This document shows positions 35,245 to 44,439 of a stretch of DNA of 64,000 bases, piece after piece. The translations under genes and the position numbers were made by a program. Location: the NCBI RefSeq assembly GCF_014200395.1, contig NZ_JACHBS010000001.1, positions 1,860,001-1,924,000 of the forward strand. Direction: 5' to 3'. Positions within the stretch are counted from its first letter, which is position 1. Every line of letters starts with the position of its first letter. The notes under the pieces are model-generated. The model was given only the letters and a program-made list of their open reading frames with translations, did no database searches and was not told where the DNA came from. The DNA comes from Microcella frigidaquae (GTDB taxonomy: Bacteria > Actinomycetota > Actinomycetes > Actinomycetales > Microbacteriaceae).

Positions 35245-36639
35245 ATGAAGTACGCCGATTCGGTCGTCGATCTCATCGGCGGAACCCCCCTCGTCCGCCT
35301 CAACCGCGTCACGGAGGGCATCAGCGCCACCGTGCTCGCCAAGGTCGAGTACCTGAACCCCGGCGGCAGCGCCAAAGACCGCATCGCGACCCGCATCATC
35401 GACGCCGCCGAGCGGGAGGGCCTGCTGAAGCCCGGCGGCACGATCGTCGAGCCCACGAGTGGCAACACGGGCGTCGGCCTCGCCCTCGTCGCGCAGCAGC
35501 GCGGCTACCGCTGCGTCTTCGTGCTGCCCGACAAGGTGGGCGAGGACAAGCGCAACGTCCTCACCGCCTACGGTGCCGAGATCGTCGTCACGCCGACGGC
35601 CGTCGCGCCGGAGGACCCGGAGTCGTACTACAGCGTCTCCGACCGTCTGGCCCGCGAGATCCCGGGCGCGTTCAAGCCCAATCAGTACGCGAACCCCAAC
35701 GGGCCGCGCAGCCACTACGAGACGACCGGCCCCGAGATCTGGGCCGACACCGACGGCCGCGTCACCCACTTCGTCGCCGGCGTCGGCACCGGCGGCACCA
35801 TCACCGGCACCGGTCGCTACCTGCGCGAGGTCAGCGCCGACCGCGCCGGCGGCCGGGTGCAGATCGTCGGCGTCGACCCCGTCGGCAGCGTCTACTCGGG
35901 CGGCACCGGCCGCCCCTACCTCGTCGAGGGGGTGGGAGAGGACTTCTGGCCCTCCGCCTACGACCCCGCCGTCGTCGACCGCATTGTGGCCGTGAGCGAC
36001 CAGCAGGCCTTCGACCTCACACTGCGGCTCGCTCGCGAGGAGGGGCTTCTCGTCGGCGGCTCGTGCGGCATGGCCGCGCAGGGCGCCCTCGAGGTCGCGC
36101 GCGAGCTGGGCCCCGACGACATCGTCGTCGTGCTGCTGCCCGACGGCGGGCGCGGCTACCTCGGCAAGATCTTCAACGACGGCTGGATGCGCCGCCACGG
36201 CTTCTCGCACGCCACCGGCTCGCCGACCGTCGCCGACCTGCTCGGCAGCCCCGCCCGCCCGATCGCGCACCTGCGGCGCGAGCACACCGTGGCTGACGCC
36301 GTCGCGGCGCTCGAGGCGCACGGCGGTGCGCTGCCGGTGGTCGCGGCCGAACCGCCGCTCGTGCTCGGCGAGGTGATCGGCGCGGTCGACGCGCGCACGC
36401 TGCTGCGCGCGCTCGCGACCGGCGCGGTAACCCCGGCCGATCCGATCACCGCGGCGATGGGGCCGGGCCTGCCGCTCGTCGGCGCGCACGAGAGCCTCGA
36501 GGCCGCGGGCGAGCGGTTCGGCGACCGCGCGGCGGGTGGCCAGCATCCCGAGACCCTGCTCGTGCTCGACGGCGGCAACCCCATCGGGCTGCTGCACCGC
36601 ACCGACCTGATCGCCGCGCTCGCGGGAGGGGCAGCATGA
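35245..36639 (+). CDS. cystathionine beta-synthase
   Basis: 464-aa PLP enzyme that condenses serine and homocysteine to cystathionine. The catalytic fold-type II domain has PLP Lys44 in GGSAKDR, the SGNTGVGLAL substrate loop, and the GVGTGGTITGTG phosphate cradle. The C-terminal ~110 residues contain a CBS-domain pair (PIAHLRREHTVADAVAALEA, and TPADPITAAM), which is what separates it from cysteine synthase CysK/CysM. It overlaps the next gene, encoding the second transsulfuration step, by 4 nt. Confidence 0.92.
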   Translation: MKYADSVVDLIGGTPLVRLNRVTEGISATVLAKVEYLNPGGSAKDRIATRIIDAAEREGLLKPGGTIVEPTSGNTGVGLALVAQQRGYRCVFVLPDKVGEDKRNVLTAYGAEIVVTPTAVAPEDPESYYSVSDRLAREIPGAFKPNQYANPNGPRSHYETTGPEIWADTDGRVTHFVAGVGTGGTITGTGRYLREVSADRAGGRVQIVGVDPVGSVYSGGTGRPYLVEGVGEDFWPSAYDPAVVDRIVAVSDQQAFDLTLRLAREEGLLVGGSCGMAAQGALEVARELGPDDIVVVLLPDGGRGYLGKIFNDGWMRRHGFSHATGSPTVADLLGSPARPIAHLRREHTVADAVAALEAHGGALPVVAAEPPLVLGEVIGAVDARTLLRALATGAVTPADPITAAMGPGLPLVGAHESLEAAGERFGDRAAGGQHPETLLVLDGGNPIGLLHRTDLIAALAGGAA

Positions 36640-37805
36640 CCGAGCACGACCCGCACATCCTGCAGGGCTTCGCCACGCGCGCGATCCACGCCGGGCAAGA
36701 GTTCGATCCCACGACGGGAGCGGTCACGCCGCCCGTCTACCTGACGTCGACCTTCGTGCAGCGCTCGATCGGCGATCTGCGCGGCGGCTACGAGTACGCC
36801 CGCGGCGGCAACCCCACGCGCGACGCGCTGCAGACCCAGCTCGCCTCACTCGAGTCGGGCGCCCGTGCCTTCAGCTTCGCGTCGGGCCTCGCGGCGGAAG
36901 ACGCCCTGCTGCGCGCGGTGCTGCGCCCCGGCGACCACGTGCTCATGGGCAACGACGTCTACGGGGGCACACACCGCCTCGTGCGGCGCATCTTCGGGCC
37001 CTGGCAGGTCGAGCTGACCACGGTCGAGCTCGGCGACCTCGCGGTCGCCCGCGAGGCCCTCGAGCGGCTGCGGCCGCGCGTGCTGTGGCTCGAGACCCCG
37101 AGCAACCCGCTTATGAAGGTCACCGACATCACGGCGCTCGCCGAGCTCGCGCACGCGGTCGGCGCGCTCGTCGTCGTCGACAACACCTTCGCCACGCCCT
37201 ACCTGCAGCAGCCGCTCGTGCTCGGCGCCGATGTCGTCGTGCACTCGACGACCAAGTACCTCGGCGGGCATTCCGACGTGCTGGGCGGCGCGGTTGTCAC
37301 GAACGACCTCGAGCTGGCCGAGCAGGTGCAGTTTCACCAGTTCGCGGCGGGCGCGGTCTCCGGCCCCATGGATGCGTGGCTCACCTCGCGCGGCATCAAG
37401 ACGCTGGCCGTGCGCATGGAGCGCCACTCGGCCAATGCTCAGGCCATCGCGGAGGCCCTGCAGGGGCATCCCGCCGTCACCCGGGTCTACTACCCGGGAC
37501 TGCCCGAGCACCCTGACCATGCCCTGGCCGCGCGGCAGATGCGCCTGTTCGGCGGGATGCTCTCGCTCGAGCTCGCCGGCGGCGACGCGGCCGCGCGCGC
37601 GTTCGCCGAGAGCCTGCGCGTCTTCCAGCTGGCCGAGTCGCTCGGTGGTGTCGAGTCGCTCGTCAACTACCCGAGCGAGATGACGCACGCCTCGGTGCGG
37701 GGCACCGAGCTCGAGGTGAGCGACGCGATCGTGCGGCTCTCGGTGGGTATCGAAGACGCGGCCGATCTCGTGGCCGACGTCGAGCAGGGGCTCGCGGCGC
37801 TGTAG
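36636..37805 (+). CDS. cystathionine gamma-lyase/gamma-synthase
   Basis: 389-aa fold-type I PLP enzyme of the Cys/Met metabolism family. The Schiff-base Lys207 is in STTKYLGGHSD, with upstream YARGGNPTRDALQTQLASLE and SNPLMKVTDI. Beside a cystathionine beta-synthase it most likely acts as a lyase, completing homocysteine-to-cysteine conversion; gamma-synthase activity cannot be excluded because the two differ by few residues. ATG overlaps the upstream stop. Confidence 0.9.
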   Translation: MTEHDPHILQGFATRAIHAGQEFDPTTGAVTPPVYLTSTFVQRSIGDLRGGYEYARGGNPTRDALQTQLASLESGARAFSFASGLAAEDALLRAVLRPGDHVLMGNDVYGGTHRLVRRIFGPWQVELTTVELGDLAVAREALERLRPRVLWLETPSNPLMKVTDITALAELAHAVGALVVVDNTFATPYLQQPLVLGADVVVHSTTKYLGGHSDVLGGAVVTNDLELAEQVQFHQFAAGAVSGPMDAWLTSRGIKTLAVRMERHSANAQAIAEALQGHPAVTRVYYPGLPEHPDHALAARQMRLFGGMLSLELAGGDAAARAFAESLRVFQLAESLGGVESLVNYPSEMTHASVRGTELEVSDAIVRLSVGIEDAADLVADVEQGLAAL

Positions 37806-37811
37806 CGGCGG

Positions 37812-37851
37812 GGCCCAGGCCGCAGCGGCCCGGTGCGTGTTCGCCTGGGCC
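37812..37851 (+). terminator. possible hairpin after the transsulfuration pair
   Basis: GGCCCAGGC (37812-37820) pairs with GCCTGGGCC (37843-37851) over a 22-nt loop. No T-tract; weak case. Confidence 0.35.
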
Positions 37852-37854
37852 GTG

Positions 37855-37884
37855 CATAATGGGGCGCGGATGTGAACGTACACA
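37855..37884 (+). promoter_or_regulatory. promoter and self-operator of the arabinose LacI regulator
   Basis: -10 CATAAT (37855-37860) is followed by the palindrome-like TGTGAACGTACACA (37871-37884), which would cover about +4 to +17. It resembles TGTGAACGATCACA at the araD promoter (39104-39117). Confidence 0.6.
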
Positions 37885-37905
37885 TCGCGACACGGACGGA
37901 CGAAG

Positions 37906-38949
37906 ATGACCACCGAAGCCGAGCGGCCGATCGAACCCGATCGCGTGCGCGCGCCGAACATCCGCGATGTCGCGCGGGTGGCGGGGGTCTCGTACCAGAC
38001 GGTCTCGCGGGTTCTCAATGACAGCCCGAACATCCGGCCCGAGACGCTGCAGCGCGTGCGCGACGCGATCGACGAGCTCGGCTACCGCCCCAACCAGGCG
38101 GCGCGGGCGCTCGTCACGAGCCGATCGCGCACGATCGGGGTGCTCGCGGCGCAGACCGTGCACTACGGCCCGGCAACAAGCATCCAGGCGATCGAGACCG
38201 CGGCGCGCGAGGCCGGCTACCGGCTGTCGATCACGAACATCTCGTCGAGCGAGTACGCCTCGATCAAGAGCGGGCTCGACTACCTGATGAGTCAGGCCGT
38301 CGAGGCTCTCATCGTCATCGCGCCGCAGGTGCGGGTGTTCGAGGCCATCCACGACCTGCAGGTCGGCGTGCCGTTCGTCACGCTCGAGGCGACCGGCCTG
38401 AGCTCCGACCACTCGCTCTGGGTCGACCAGGTGCAGGGCGCCCGCATGGCGACGCGGCACCTCATCGAGCTGGGCCACACCGAGATCATGCACATCTCGG
38501 GCCCGCAGGACTGGATCGAGGCCGAGGCCCGCATGCAGGGCTTCCTGCGCGAGCTCGGCGATGCCGACCTGCGCACCCGCGCGCCGATCCTCGGCGACTG
38601 GACGGCCTCGTTCGGCTACTACGCGGGGCTCGAGCTGCTGCGCTACCGCGACTTCACGGCGGTCTTCGCCGGCAACGACCAGATGGCCCTGGGCTTCATG
38701 CACGCCTGCCGCGAGATGGGCCTCTCGGTGCCGGGCGACATCTCGATCGTCGGCTTCGACGATGTTCCCGAGGCGGCGCACTTCGCTCCGCCGCTCACGA
38801 CCGTGCGGCAGAACTTCGCCGAGATCGGTCGCCGCGCGATCGCGCTGCTGCTCGGCGAGCTGCGGGGCGAGACCGACCTGAGCCACGACCCGGTGCAGCC
38901 CGAGCTGATCATCCGGGAATCGACGGCCCGGGCATCCCGTCTGGGCTGA
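37906..38949 (+). CDS. LacI-family regulator, probable L-arabinose repressor
   Basis: 347-aa LacI-type repressor. The helix-turn-helix is RDVARVAGVSYQTVSRVLND after a ~15-residue tail, with the hinge RPNQAARALVT. The effector domain (ALIVIAPQVRVFE, VFAGNDQMALGF, FDDVPEAAHFAPPLTTVRQNF) resembles sugar-sensing family members. It lies directly upstream of, and in the same direction as, the araD-kinase-araA-ABC operon, and similar operators occur at both promoters. It should release in the presence of arabinose or a metabolite. Confidence 0.92.
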   Translation: MTTEAERPIEPDRVRAPNIRDVARVAGVSYQTVSRVLNDSPNIRPETLQRVRDAIDELGYRPNQAARALVTSRSRTIGVLAAQTVHYGPATSIQAIETAAREAGYRLSITNISSSEYASIKSGLDYLMSQAVEALIVIAPQVRVFEAIHDLQVGVPFVTLEATGLSSDHSLWVDQVQGARMATRHLIELGHTEIMHISGPQDWIEAEARMQGFLRELGDADLRTRAPILGDWTASFGYYAGLELLRYRDFTAVFAGNDQMALGFMHACREMGLSVPGDISIVGFDDVPEAAHFAPPLTTVRQNFAEIGRRAIALLLGELRGETDLSHDPVQPELIIRESTARASRLG

Positions 38950-38996
38950 CGGGTCTGTGCTGACGGATCTGGGCTGAGGGATCTGGGCTGACGGAT
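38941..38996 (+). repeat. four 14-bp tandem repeats over the stop codon of the LacI gene
   Basis: CTGGGCTGACGGAT-type units at 38941-38954, 38955-38968, 38969-38982 and 38983-38996, differing by one or two bases. Copy 1 includes the last two codons and TGA stop of the LacI gene. Confidence 0.92.
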
Positions 38997-39034
38997 GCCC
39001 GCCGCGCGCCCGCGCACCCCCTTCGTTATCGACT

Positions 39035-39128
39035 TGTGATCGTTTCGTGTCGTCCGCCGGTTGACAGATGTGACCGTTTCGCCGTTAGAGTGCTCTCGCG
39101 CCATGTGAACGATCACAAAACGGTCACG
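39035..39128 (+). promoter_or_regulatory. arabinose operon promoter with an operator array
   Basis: -35 TTGACA (39061-39066) and -10 TAGAGT (39086-39091), 19-nt spacer. Operator-like sites: TGTGATCGTTTCGT (39035-39048), TGTGACCGTTTCGC between -35 and -10 (39069-39082), and the best one TGTGAACGATCACA just after the start site (39104-39117), followed by an inverted half-site ACGGTCACG. Centres are about 34-35 bp apart. This occupies most of the 317-bp gap before araD. Confidence 0.7.
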
Positions 39129-39216
39129 GCGCCGGAGCGGGGCTCAGCCCCGACCCGCCACCCCTGAACCACCCCGGCGCCGGGTCCACCCGTCGCCGTC
39201 GCGACGATGGAGTCCC

Positions 39217-39270
39217 GTGAGCGTCACCGCCCCCGCAGCAGCCGAGTGCTCGGCCGAGGTGCGCGCATGA
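39217..39270 (+). CDS. possible 17-residue leader peptide coupled to araD
   Basis: A GTG with GGAG five nt upstream opens a 17-codon frame (MSVTAPAAAECSAEVRA) whose TGA overlaps the araD ATG as ATGA. It could couple translation into araD, or be the true extended start region of an older gene. Evidence is only the RBS and overlap. Confidence 0.3.
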   Translation: MSVTAPAAAECSAEVRA

Positions 39271-39980
39271 CCGCGTTCAGCCCCGAGACCCAGGTGGCGA
39301 TCGCGCGCGTGCGTGACGAGGTGGCGGCCCTCCACGCCGAGCTCGTGCGCTCCGGCCTCGTCGTCTGGACCGGCGGCAACGTCTCCGGTCGGGTGCCGGG
39401 TGCCGACCTCTTCGTCATCAAGCCCAGCGGGGTCTCGTACGACGACCTCGACGCCTCGAGCATGATCCTGTGCACGCTCGACGGCGAGGTCGTGCCCAAC
39501 ACCCCCGGCAGCGACCGCAGTCCCTCGAGCGACACCGCGGCGCACGCGTACGTCTACCGCGAGATGCCCGAGGTCGGGGGCGTCGTGCACACCCACTCGA
39601 CCTACGCCACGGCGTGGGCCGCTCGCGCCGAGGCGATCCCCTGCGTGCTCACGGCGATGGCCGACGAGTTCGGCGGCGAGATCCCCGTCGGGCCGTTCGC
39701 GATCATCGGCGACGACTCGATCGGCCGCGGCATCGTCGACACCCTGCGCGGGCACCGATCGCGCGCGGTGCTCATGCGCAACCACGGCCCCTTCACCATC
39801 GGGCGCGACGCCCGTGATGCCGTCAAGGCGGCCGTGATGCTCGAGGATGTCGCGCGCACCGTGCACATCGCACGCCAGCTCGGCGACCCGCTGCCGATCG
39901 AGCCCGCCGCGATCGACGCGCTGTTCGACCGCTACCAGAACGTCTACGGCCAGCCCACGAGCGCGGGGGCAGCACGATGA
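39267..39980 (+). CDS. araD: L-ribulose-5-phosphate 4-epimerase
   Basis: 237-aa class II aldolase-like epimerase converting L-ribulose 5-phosphate to D-xylulose 5-phosphate. TGGNVSGR, the phosphate-binding KPSGVSYDDL, HTHSTYATAWA with the zinc His pair, and LMRNHGPFTIG with the third His are all present. Start ATG 39267 matches family length; the upstream extension to 39207 is not supported. First enzyme gene of the operon; it overlaps the kinase gene by 4 nt. Confidence 0.92.
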   Translation: MTAFSPETQVAIARVRDEVAALHAELVRSGLVVWTGGNVSGRVPGADLFVIKPSGVSYDDLDASSMILCTLDGEVVPNTPGSDRSPSSDTAAHAYVYREMPEVGGVVHTHSTYATAWAARAEAIPCVLTAMADEFGGEIPVGPFAIIGDDSIGRGIVDTLRGHRSRAVLMRNHGPFTIGRDARDAVKAAVMLEDVARTVHIARQLGDPLPIEPAAIDALFDRYQNVYGQPTSAGAAR

Positions 39981-41584
39981 GCGCCGCGGTGATCGCCGAG
40001 GGCCGTGCGGTGCTGGGCATCGAGCTCGGCTCGACCCGCATCAAGGCCTGCCTCATCGACCCGGCCGACAGCACCGTGCTCGCCGTGGGCGCGCACGAGT
40101 GGCAGAACGAGCTCGTCGACGGGTACTGGAGCTACGCGCTCGAGGCCGTGCACGCGGGACTCCAGGCCGCGTACGCCGCGCTCGCGGCCGACGCCGCGGC
40201 GCGGCACGGTGCCGCGCCCGCCCGCCTCGCGGCGATCGGCGTCTCGGCGATGATGCACGGCCACCTCGCATTCGACGAGACCGGCGACCTGCTCGTGCCC
40301 TTCCGCACGTGGCGCAACACCACGACCGGCGCGGCCGCGGCCGCTCTCACCGAGCTCTTCGGCACGGCCATCCCGCAGCGCTGGTCGATCGCGCACCTGC
40401 ACCAGGCGGTCATCGACGACGAGCCGCACGTCGGCCGCGTGCACCGCATCACGACTCTCGCCGGCTACGTGCACGAGCTGATCGGCGGCGACCGCGTGCT
40501 CGGCGTCGGCGACGCCTCGGGCATGTTCCCGCTCGCGGCCGACGGCGCGGGGTACGACGCCGCACTGCTGGCCCGCTACGACGCCCTCGCCGGTTCGGCT
40601 CTCGCGGGGCCCCTCGCCGGGATGCTCCCGGCCGTGCTGCCCGCCGGTGCCGCCGCTGGCACGCTCAGCGCCGAGGGCGCCGCCCTGCTCGACCCGAGCG
40701 GAACGCTGCAGCCCGGCGCCCTGCTGTGCCCGCCCGAGGGCGACGCCGGCACCGGCATGGTCGCGACCAACGCGATCGCCCCGCGCACCGGAAACGTGAG
40801 CGTCGGCACGAGCATCTTCGCGATGGTCGTGCTCGAGCGCGCCCTGCAGGGCATCCACCCCGAGATCGACCTCGTCGCCACGCCGGCCGGCCACCCGGTC
40901 GCGATGGTGCACGCCAACAACGGCACGAGTGAGCTCGCCGCCTGGGTCGGGGTGCTCCGCCGCGTCGCCGAGATCGCCGGTGCCCCGCTCGACGCCGACG
41001 CCGCCTACCGACTGCTGCTCGACGAGGCCATGACGGCCGGTGCCGACGCCGACGGTGTCGTGGCCTACCCGCTCGAGGCGGGCGAGCCGGTTCTCGGGCT
41101 CGACGCCGGTCGGCCCATGGTCCTCCGCGGCAGTGAGAGCGCTCTGACTCTGGCGGCCCTGGTGCGCGCGCAGCTGCTCAGTGTCTTCGCGACCCTTGCG
41201 GTCGGGATGCGCGTGCTGCACGCCGAAGGTGTGCAGGTCGACCGCCTCCAGGCGCACGGCGGTCTGTTCCGCACCGAGGGTGTCGCACAGCGCACGCTCG
41301 CCGCCGCCCTCGACGCGCCTGTCGGCGTTGCGGGCGCCGCCGCCGAGGGCGGAGCCTGGGGCATGGCCCTGCTCGCCGCCTTCGCTGCCGGCGGCGGCAC
41401 GGTCGGGGGGCGCGACCTTGCCGCCCACCTCGACACCACCGTCTTCGCGGGCGTCGCGACGAGCGTCGTCGCCCCCGACCCCGCTGACCGCGACGGCTTC
41501 GCCGTCTACCTCGACCGCTTCGAGAGCGGACTCGCCGTCCAGCGCGCCGCTCTCGCCGCCCTACCCACCGGAGCCCTCTCGTGA
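39977..41584 (+). CDS. FGGY carbohydrate kinase, ribulokinase role
   Basis: 535-aa sugar kinase of the FGGY family. N-terminal [15 protein letters not shown] binds phosphate, and [23 protein letters not shown] is the C-terminal FGGY signature region. It is more like xylulokinase-type members than enterobacterial AraB, but its position between araD and araA argues for phosphorylation of L-ribulose. Both neighbouring genes overlap it by 4 nt, so the three are tightly coupled. Confidence 0.88.
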   Translation: MSAAVIAEGRAVLGIELGSTRIKACLIDPADSTVLAVGAHEWQNELVDGYWSYALEAVHAGLQAAYAALAADAAARHGAAPARLAAIGVSAMMHGHLAFDETGDLLVPFRTWRNTTTGAAAAALTELFGTAIPQRWSIAHLHQAVIDDEPHVGRVHRITTLAGYVHELIGGDRVLGVGDASGMFPLAADGAGYDAALLARYDALAGSALAGPLAGMLPAVLPAGAAAGTLSAEGAALLDPSGTLQPGALLCPPEGDAGTGMVATNAIAPRTGNVSVGTSIFAMVVLERALQGIHPEIDLVATPAGHPVAMVHANNGTSELAAWVGVLRRVAEIAGAPLDADAAYRLLLDEAMTAGADADGVVAYPLEAGEPVLGLDAGRPMVLRGSESALTLAALVRAQLLSVFATLAVGMRVLHAEGVQVDRLQAHGGLFRTEGVAQRTLAAALDAPVGVAGAAAEGGAWGMALLAAFAAGGGTVGGRDLAAHLDTTVFAGVATSVVAPDPADRDGFAVYLDRFESGLAVQRAALAALPTGALS

Positions 41585-43101
41585 CCCGCAGCATCGTCCC
41601 CGACCTGTCGACCCTCGAGGTCTGGTTCCTCACCGGTAGCCAGAACCTCTACGGCGACGAGACCCTGCGGCAGGTCGCCGAGCAGTCGCAGCAGGTCGTC
41701 GCGGGGCTGCAGGCCGCGGCCAGCATCCCGGTCTCGATCGTCTGGAAGCCCACGCTCGTCGACAGCGCCAGCATCAAGCGGGTCATGCAGGAGGCGAACG
41801 CCGCCGAGAACGTCATCGGCGTGATCGCGTGGATGCACACCTTCAGCCCGGCCAAGATGTGGATCGCCGGCCTCGACGCGCTGCAGAAGCCGCTGCTGCA
41901 CCTGCACACCCAGGCCAACGTCGCGCTGCCATGGTCGGAGATCGACTTCGACTTCATGAACCTCAACCAGGCCGCGCACGGCGACCGCGAGTTCGGCTAC
42001 ATCGTGTCGCGCCTCGGCGTGGCCCGCACCACCGTGGTCGGCCACGTGTCGAACCCCGCGGTCACCGACCGCGTCGGAACGTGGGCGCGCGCCGCCGCCG
42101 GTCGGCACGCGACGCAGAACCTCAAGCTCGCCCGTTTCGGCGACAACATGCGCTACGTCGCGGTCACCGAGGGCGACAAGACCGAGGCCGAGCTGCGGTT
42201 CGGCGTGCAGGTGAACACCTGGGGCGTCACCGAGCTGGCCGACGCGGTGCACGCCGTCGCCGATGCCGACATCGACACCCTCGTCGAGGAGTACCTGGAC
42301 CGCTACGACGTGGCCCCCGAGCTGCACCCGGGGGCCGACCGGCACGAGTCGCTGCGCTACGGTGCGGCGATCGAGCTGGGGCTGCGCGGGTTCCTCGAAG
42401 GCGGCGGATTCTCCGCCTTCACCACGTCCTTCGAAGACCTCGGCGCGCTGCGCCAGCTGCCGGGTCTCGCCGTGCAGCGGCTGATGGCCGACGGCTACGG
42501 ATTCGGAGCCGAGGGCGACTGGAAGACCGCGGTGCTCGTCCGCGCCGCGGCGGTCATGGGCGCCGGGCTGCCCGGTGGCGCCTCGCTGATGGAGGACTAC
42601 ACGTACCACCTCGAGCCGGGCAAGGAGCTCATCCTCGGCGCCCACATGCTCGAGGTCAGCCCCTCGCTGACGAGCCAGCGCGCGCGCCTCGAGGTGCACC
42701 CCCTCGGCATCGGCGGCAAGGAGGACCCGGTGCGCCTGGTGTTCACGGCCGACCCCGGCCCCGCGCTCGTGGTCGCCCTGAGCGACCTGCGCGACCGCTT
42801 CCGTCTCGTGGCGAACGTCGTCGAGAACGTCGCGCTGCCCGAGCCCATGCCGAAGCTTCCCGTCGGCCACGCGGTGTGGAAGCCCGCGCCCGACTTCACG
42901 ACCTCCGCCGCAGCCTGGCTGACGGCTGGAGCCGCCCACCACACCGTCATGACCACTCAGGTCGGCGTCGAGGTCGTCCGCGACTTCGCGCAGATGACTG
43001 GCGTCGAGCTGCTGGTGATCGATGAGACCACCTCGCTCGAGGGTTTCGCGCGCGACGTGCGCACGAACGCCGCGTACTACCGATTGGCGCAGTCGCTATG
43101 A
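41581..43101 (+). CDS. araA: L-arabinose isomerase
   Basis: 506-aa manganese-dependent isomerase converting L-arabinose to L-ribulose. [16 protein letters not shown] opens the protein, [14 protein letters not shown] is the central signature, and the metal ligands are expected in [20 protein letters not shown] and [11 protein letters not shown]. Length matches the family. A hairpin 24 nt after its stop separates it from the transporter genes. Confidence 0.97.
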   Translation: MTRSIVPDLSTLEVWFLTGSQNLYGDETLRQVAEQSQQVVAGLQAAASIPVSIVWKPTLVDSASIKRVMQEANAAENVIGVIAWMHTFSPAKMWIAGLDALQKPLLHLHTQANVALPWSEIDFDFMNLNQAAHGDREFGYIVSRLGVARTTVVGHVSNPAVTDRVGTWARAAAGRHATQNLKLARFGDNMRYVAVTEGDKTEAELRFGVQVNTWGVTELADAVHAVADADIDTLVEEYLDRYDVAPELHPGADRHESLRYGAAIELGLRGFLEGGGFSAFTTSFEDLGALRQLPGLAVQRLMADGYGFGAEGDWKTAVLVRAAAVMGAGLPGGASLMEDYTYHLEPGKELILGAHMLEVSPSLTSQRARLEVHPLGIGGKEDPVRLVFTADPGPALVVALSDLRDRFRLVANVVENVALPEPMPKLPVGHAVWKPAPDFTTSAAAWLTAGAAHHTVMTTQVGVEVVRDFAQMTGVELLVIDETTSLEGFARDVRTNAAYYRLAQSL

Positions 43102-43124
43102 CGGCGCCGATCACCCCCTAGACG

Positions 43125-43146
43125 TCCCGGGGCTCACGCCCCGGGA
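43125..43146 (+). terminator. hairpin between araA and the transporter genes
   Basis: TCCCGGGGC (43125-43133) pairs with GCCCCGGGA (43138-43146) around TCAC. No T-run; likely partial read-through into the binding-protein gene, which has no obvious promoter of its own. Confidence 0.55.
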
Positions 43147-43212
43147 ACGGCCCCGGCCCGATGTCGAGCCGGGTTCCGCAGCACCACCACATCCCCAATG
43201 AAAGGACACACA

Positions 43213-44328
43213 GTGAAGAAGAACCTTCTTCTCTCCGCCGTGGCCATCGGCGCGATGACCTTCGGTCTCGCCGCCTGCTCGGCCCCGGCTGCCGAGGGCG
43301 AGGGCGAGGGCGGCGGCCTCATCGGCGTCGCCATGCCCACCCGCTCGTCGGAGCGCTGGATCGCGGACGGCGACGCCCTCGTGGCCGAGCTCGAGGCGGC
43401 TGGCTACACCGTCGACCTGCAGTTCGCTGAGGACGACATCCCCACCCAGGTCTCGCAGGTCGAGAACATGATCACCAAGGGCGCTGAGGCCCTGATCATC
43501 GCCGCGATCGACGGCACCACCCTCACCGAGGTGCTGCAGACCGCTGCCGACAGCGACATCCCGGTCATCGCCTACGACCGTCTGATCCGCGACTCGGAGA
43601 ACGTCAACTACTACGCGACGTTCGACAACTTCCTCGTGGGCCAGCAGCAGGCCTGGACCCTGCTGAACGGCCTCGGCCTGACCGACCTCGAGGGCAACGC
43701 GCTCCCCGACGCTCCGGCCGGTCCGTTCAACATCGAGCTGTTCGCCGGCTCGCTCGACGACAACAACGCCTTCTTCTTCTTCGACGGCGCGATGGACGTG
43801 CTCCAGCCGCTGATCGATGACGGCACGCTCGTCGTGAAGTCGGGTCAGACCGACATCGAGCAGGCCGCCACGCTGCGCTGGGACGGCGAGGTCGCCCAGA
43901 GCCGCATGGAGGACCTCCTCACGGCGCACTACTCGGACGGCTCGAAGGTCAACGCCGTGCTGTCGCCCTACGACGGTCTGAGCCGTGGCATCATCTCGGC
44001 CCTCACCGACGCGGGCTACGCCGTGGGCGTCGACTTCCCGATCATCTCGGGTCAGGACGCTGAGGTCGACTCGGTCAAGGCGATCCTCTCGGGTGAGCAG
44101 TACGCGACGATCTTCAAGGACACCCGCGAGCTCGCGAAGGTCGCGGCCGGCATGGCCGTCGCCCTGCTCGAGGGCGGCGAGCCGGAGATCAACAACACCA
44201 CCACCTACGACAACGGCGTCCTCGTCGTTCCGTCGTTCCTGCTCGGCCCGGTGCCGGTTGTCGCTGACAACGTGCAGGAGGCGCTGGTCGACACCGGTTA
44301 CTGGACGGCTGAGGAGCTCGGCCTCTAA
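43213..44328 (+). CDS. chvE: ChvE-type multiple-sugar binding lipoprotein
   Basis: 371-aa solute-binding protein of the ChvE/family-2 type, which binds arabinose, galactose or xylose. Lipobox GLAAC places the lipid Cys at residue 22, followed by an acidic Gly/Glu linker. [34 protein letters not shown] and PVIAYDRLI are characteristic. The GTG at 43213 has AAAGGA nine nt upstream and gives a proper signal peptide ([15 protein letters not shown]); an ATG 15 nt earlier is less likely. Partner of GguA/GguB-type genes downstream. Confidence 0.93.
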   Translation: MKKNLLLSAVAIGAMTFGLAACSAPAAEGEGEGGGLIGVAMPTRSSERWIADGDALVAELEAAGYTVDLQFAEDDIPTQVSQVENMITKGAEALIIAAIDGTTLTEVLQTAADSDIPVIAYDRLIRDSENVNYYATFDNFLVGQQQAWTLLNGLGLTDLEGNALPDAPAGPFNIELFAGSLDDNNAFFFFDGAMDVLQPLIDDGTLVVKSGQTDIEQAATLRWDGEVAQSRMEDLLTAHYSDGSKVNAVLSPYDGLSRGIISALTDAGYAVGVDFPIISGQDAEVDSVKAILSGEQYATIFKDTRELAKVAAGMAVALLEGGEPEINNTTTYDNGVLVVPSFLLGPVPVVADNVQEALVDTGYWTAEELGL

Positions 44329-44364
44329 CGAGGTCGCACTACCGCACCACCAGTGATGCATCTG

Positions 44365-44410
44365 GCCGGTGGTGGGGAGTCGCATTAGGCTCCCCACCAC
44401 CGGCTCTTTC
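44365..44410 (+). terminator. strong terminator-like hairpin after the ChvE gene
   Basis: A 15-bp perfect stem (GCCGGTGGTGGGGAG with CTCCCCACCACCGGC) encloses a 10-nt loop (44380-44389) and is followed by TCTTTC. Likely an intra-operon attenuator keeping binding protein above ATPase and permease. Confidence 0.75.
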
Positions 44411-44439
44411 CCCCAACGACGTAAGGAAGTGGGCAGCAC

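Noticed and set aside
32172..36296. A 1374-codon open frame on the plus strand
   Set aside because: It runs out of phase across the ABC exporter, two minus-strand genes and cystathionine beta-synthase; its product is Arg/Pro/Ala-rich without domains. It is an artefact of high G+C.
40005..41639. Several plus- and minus-strand frames overlapping the FGGY kinase and araA
   Set aside because: All are out-of-phase shadows with Arg/Ser/Pro-rich products; the real genes have family motifs and 4-nt overlaps.
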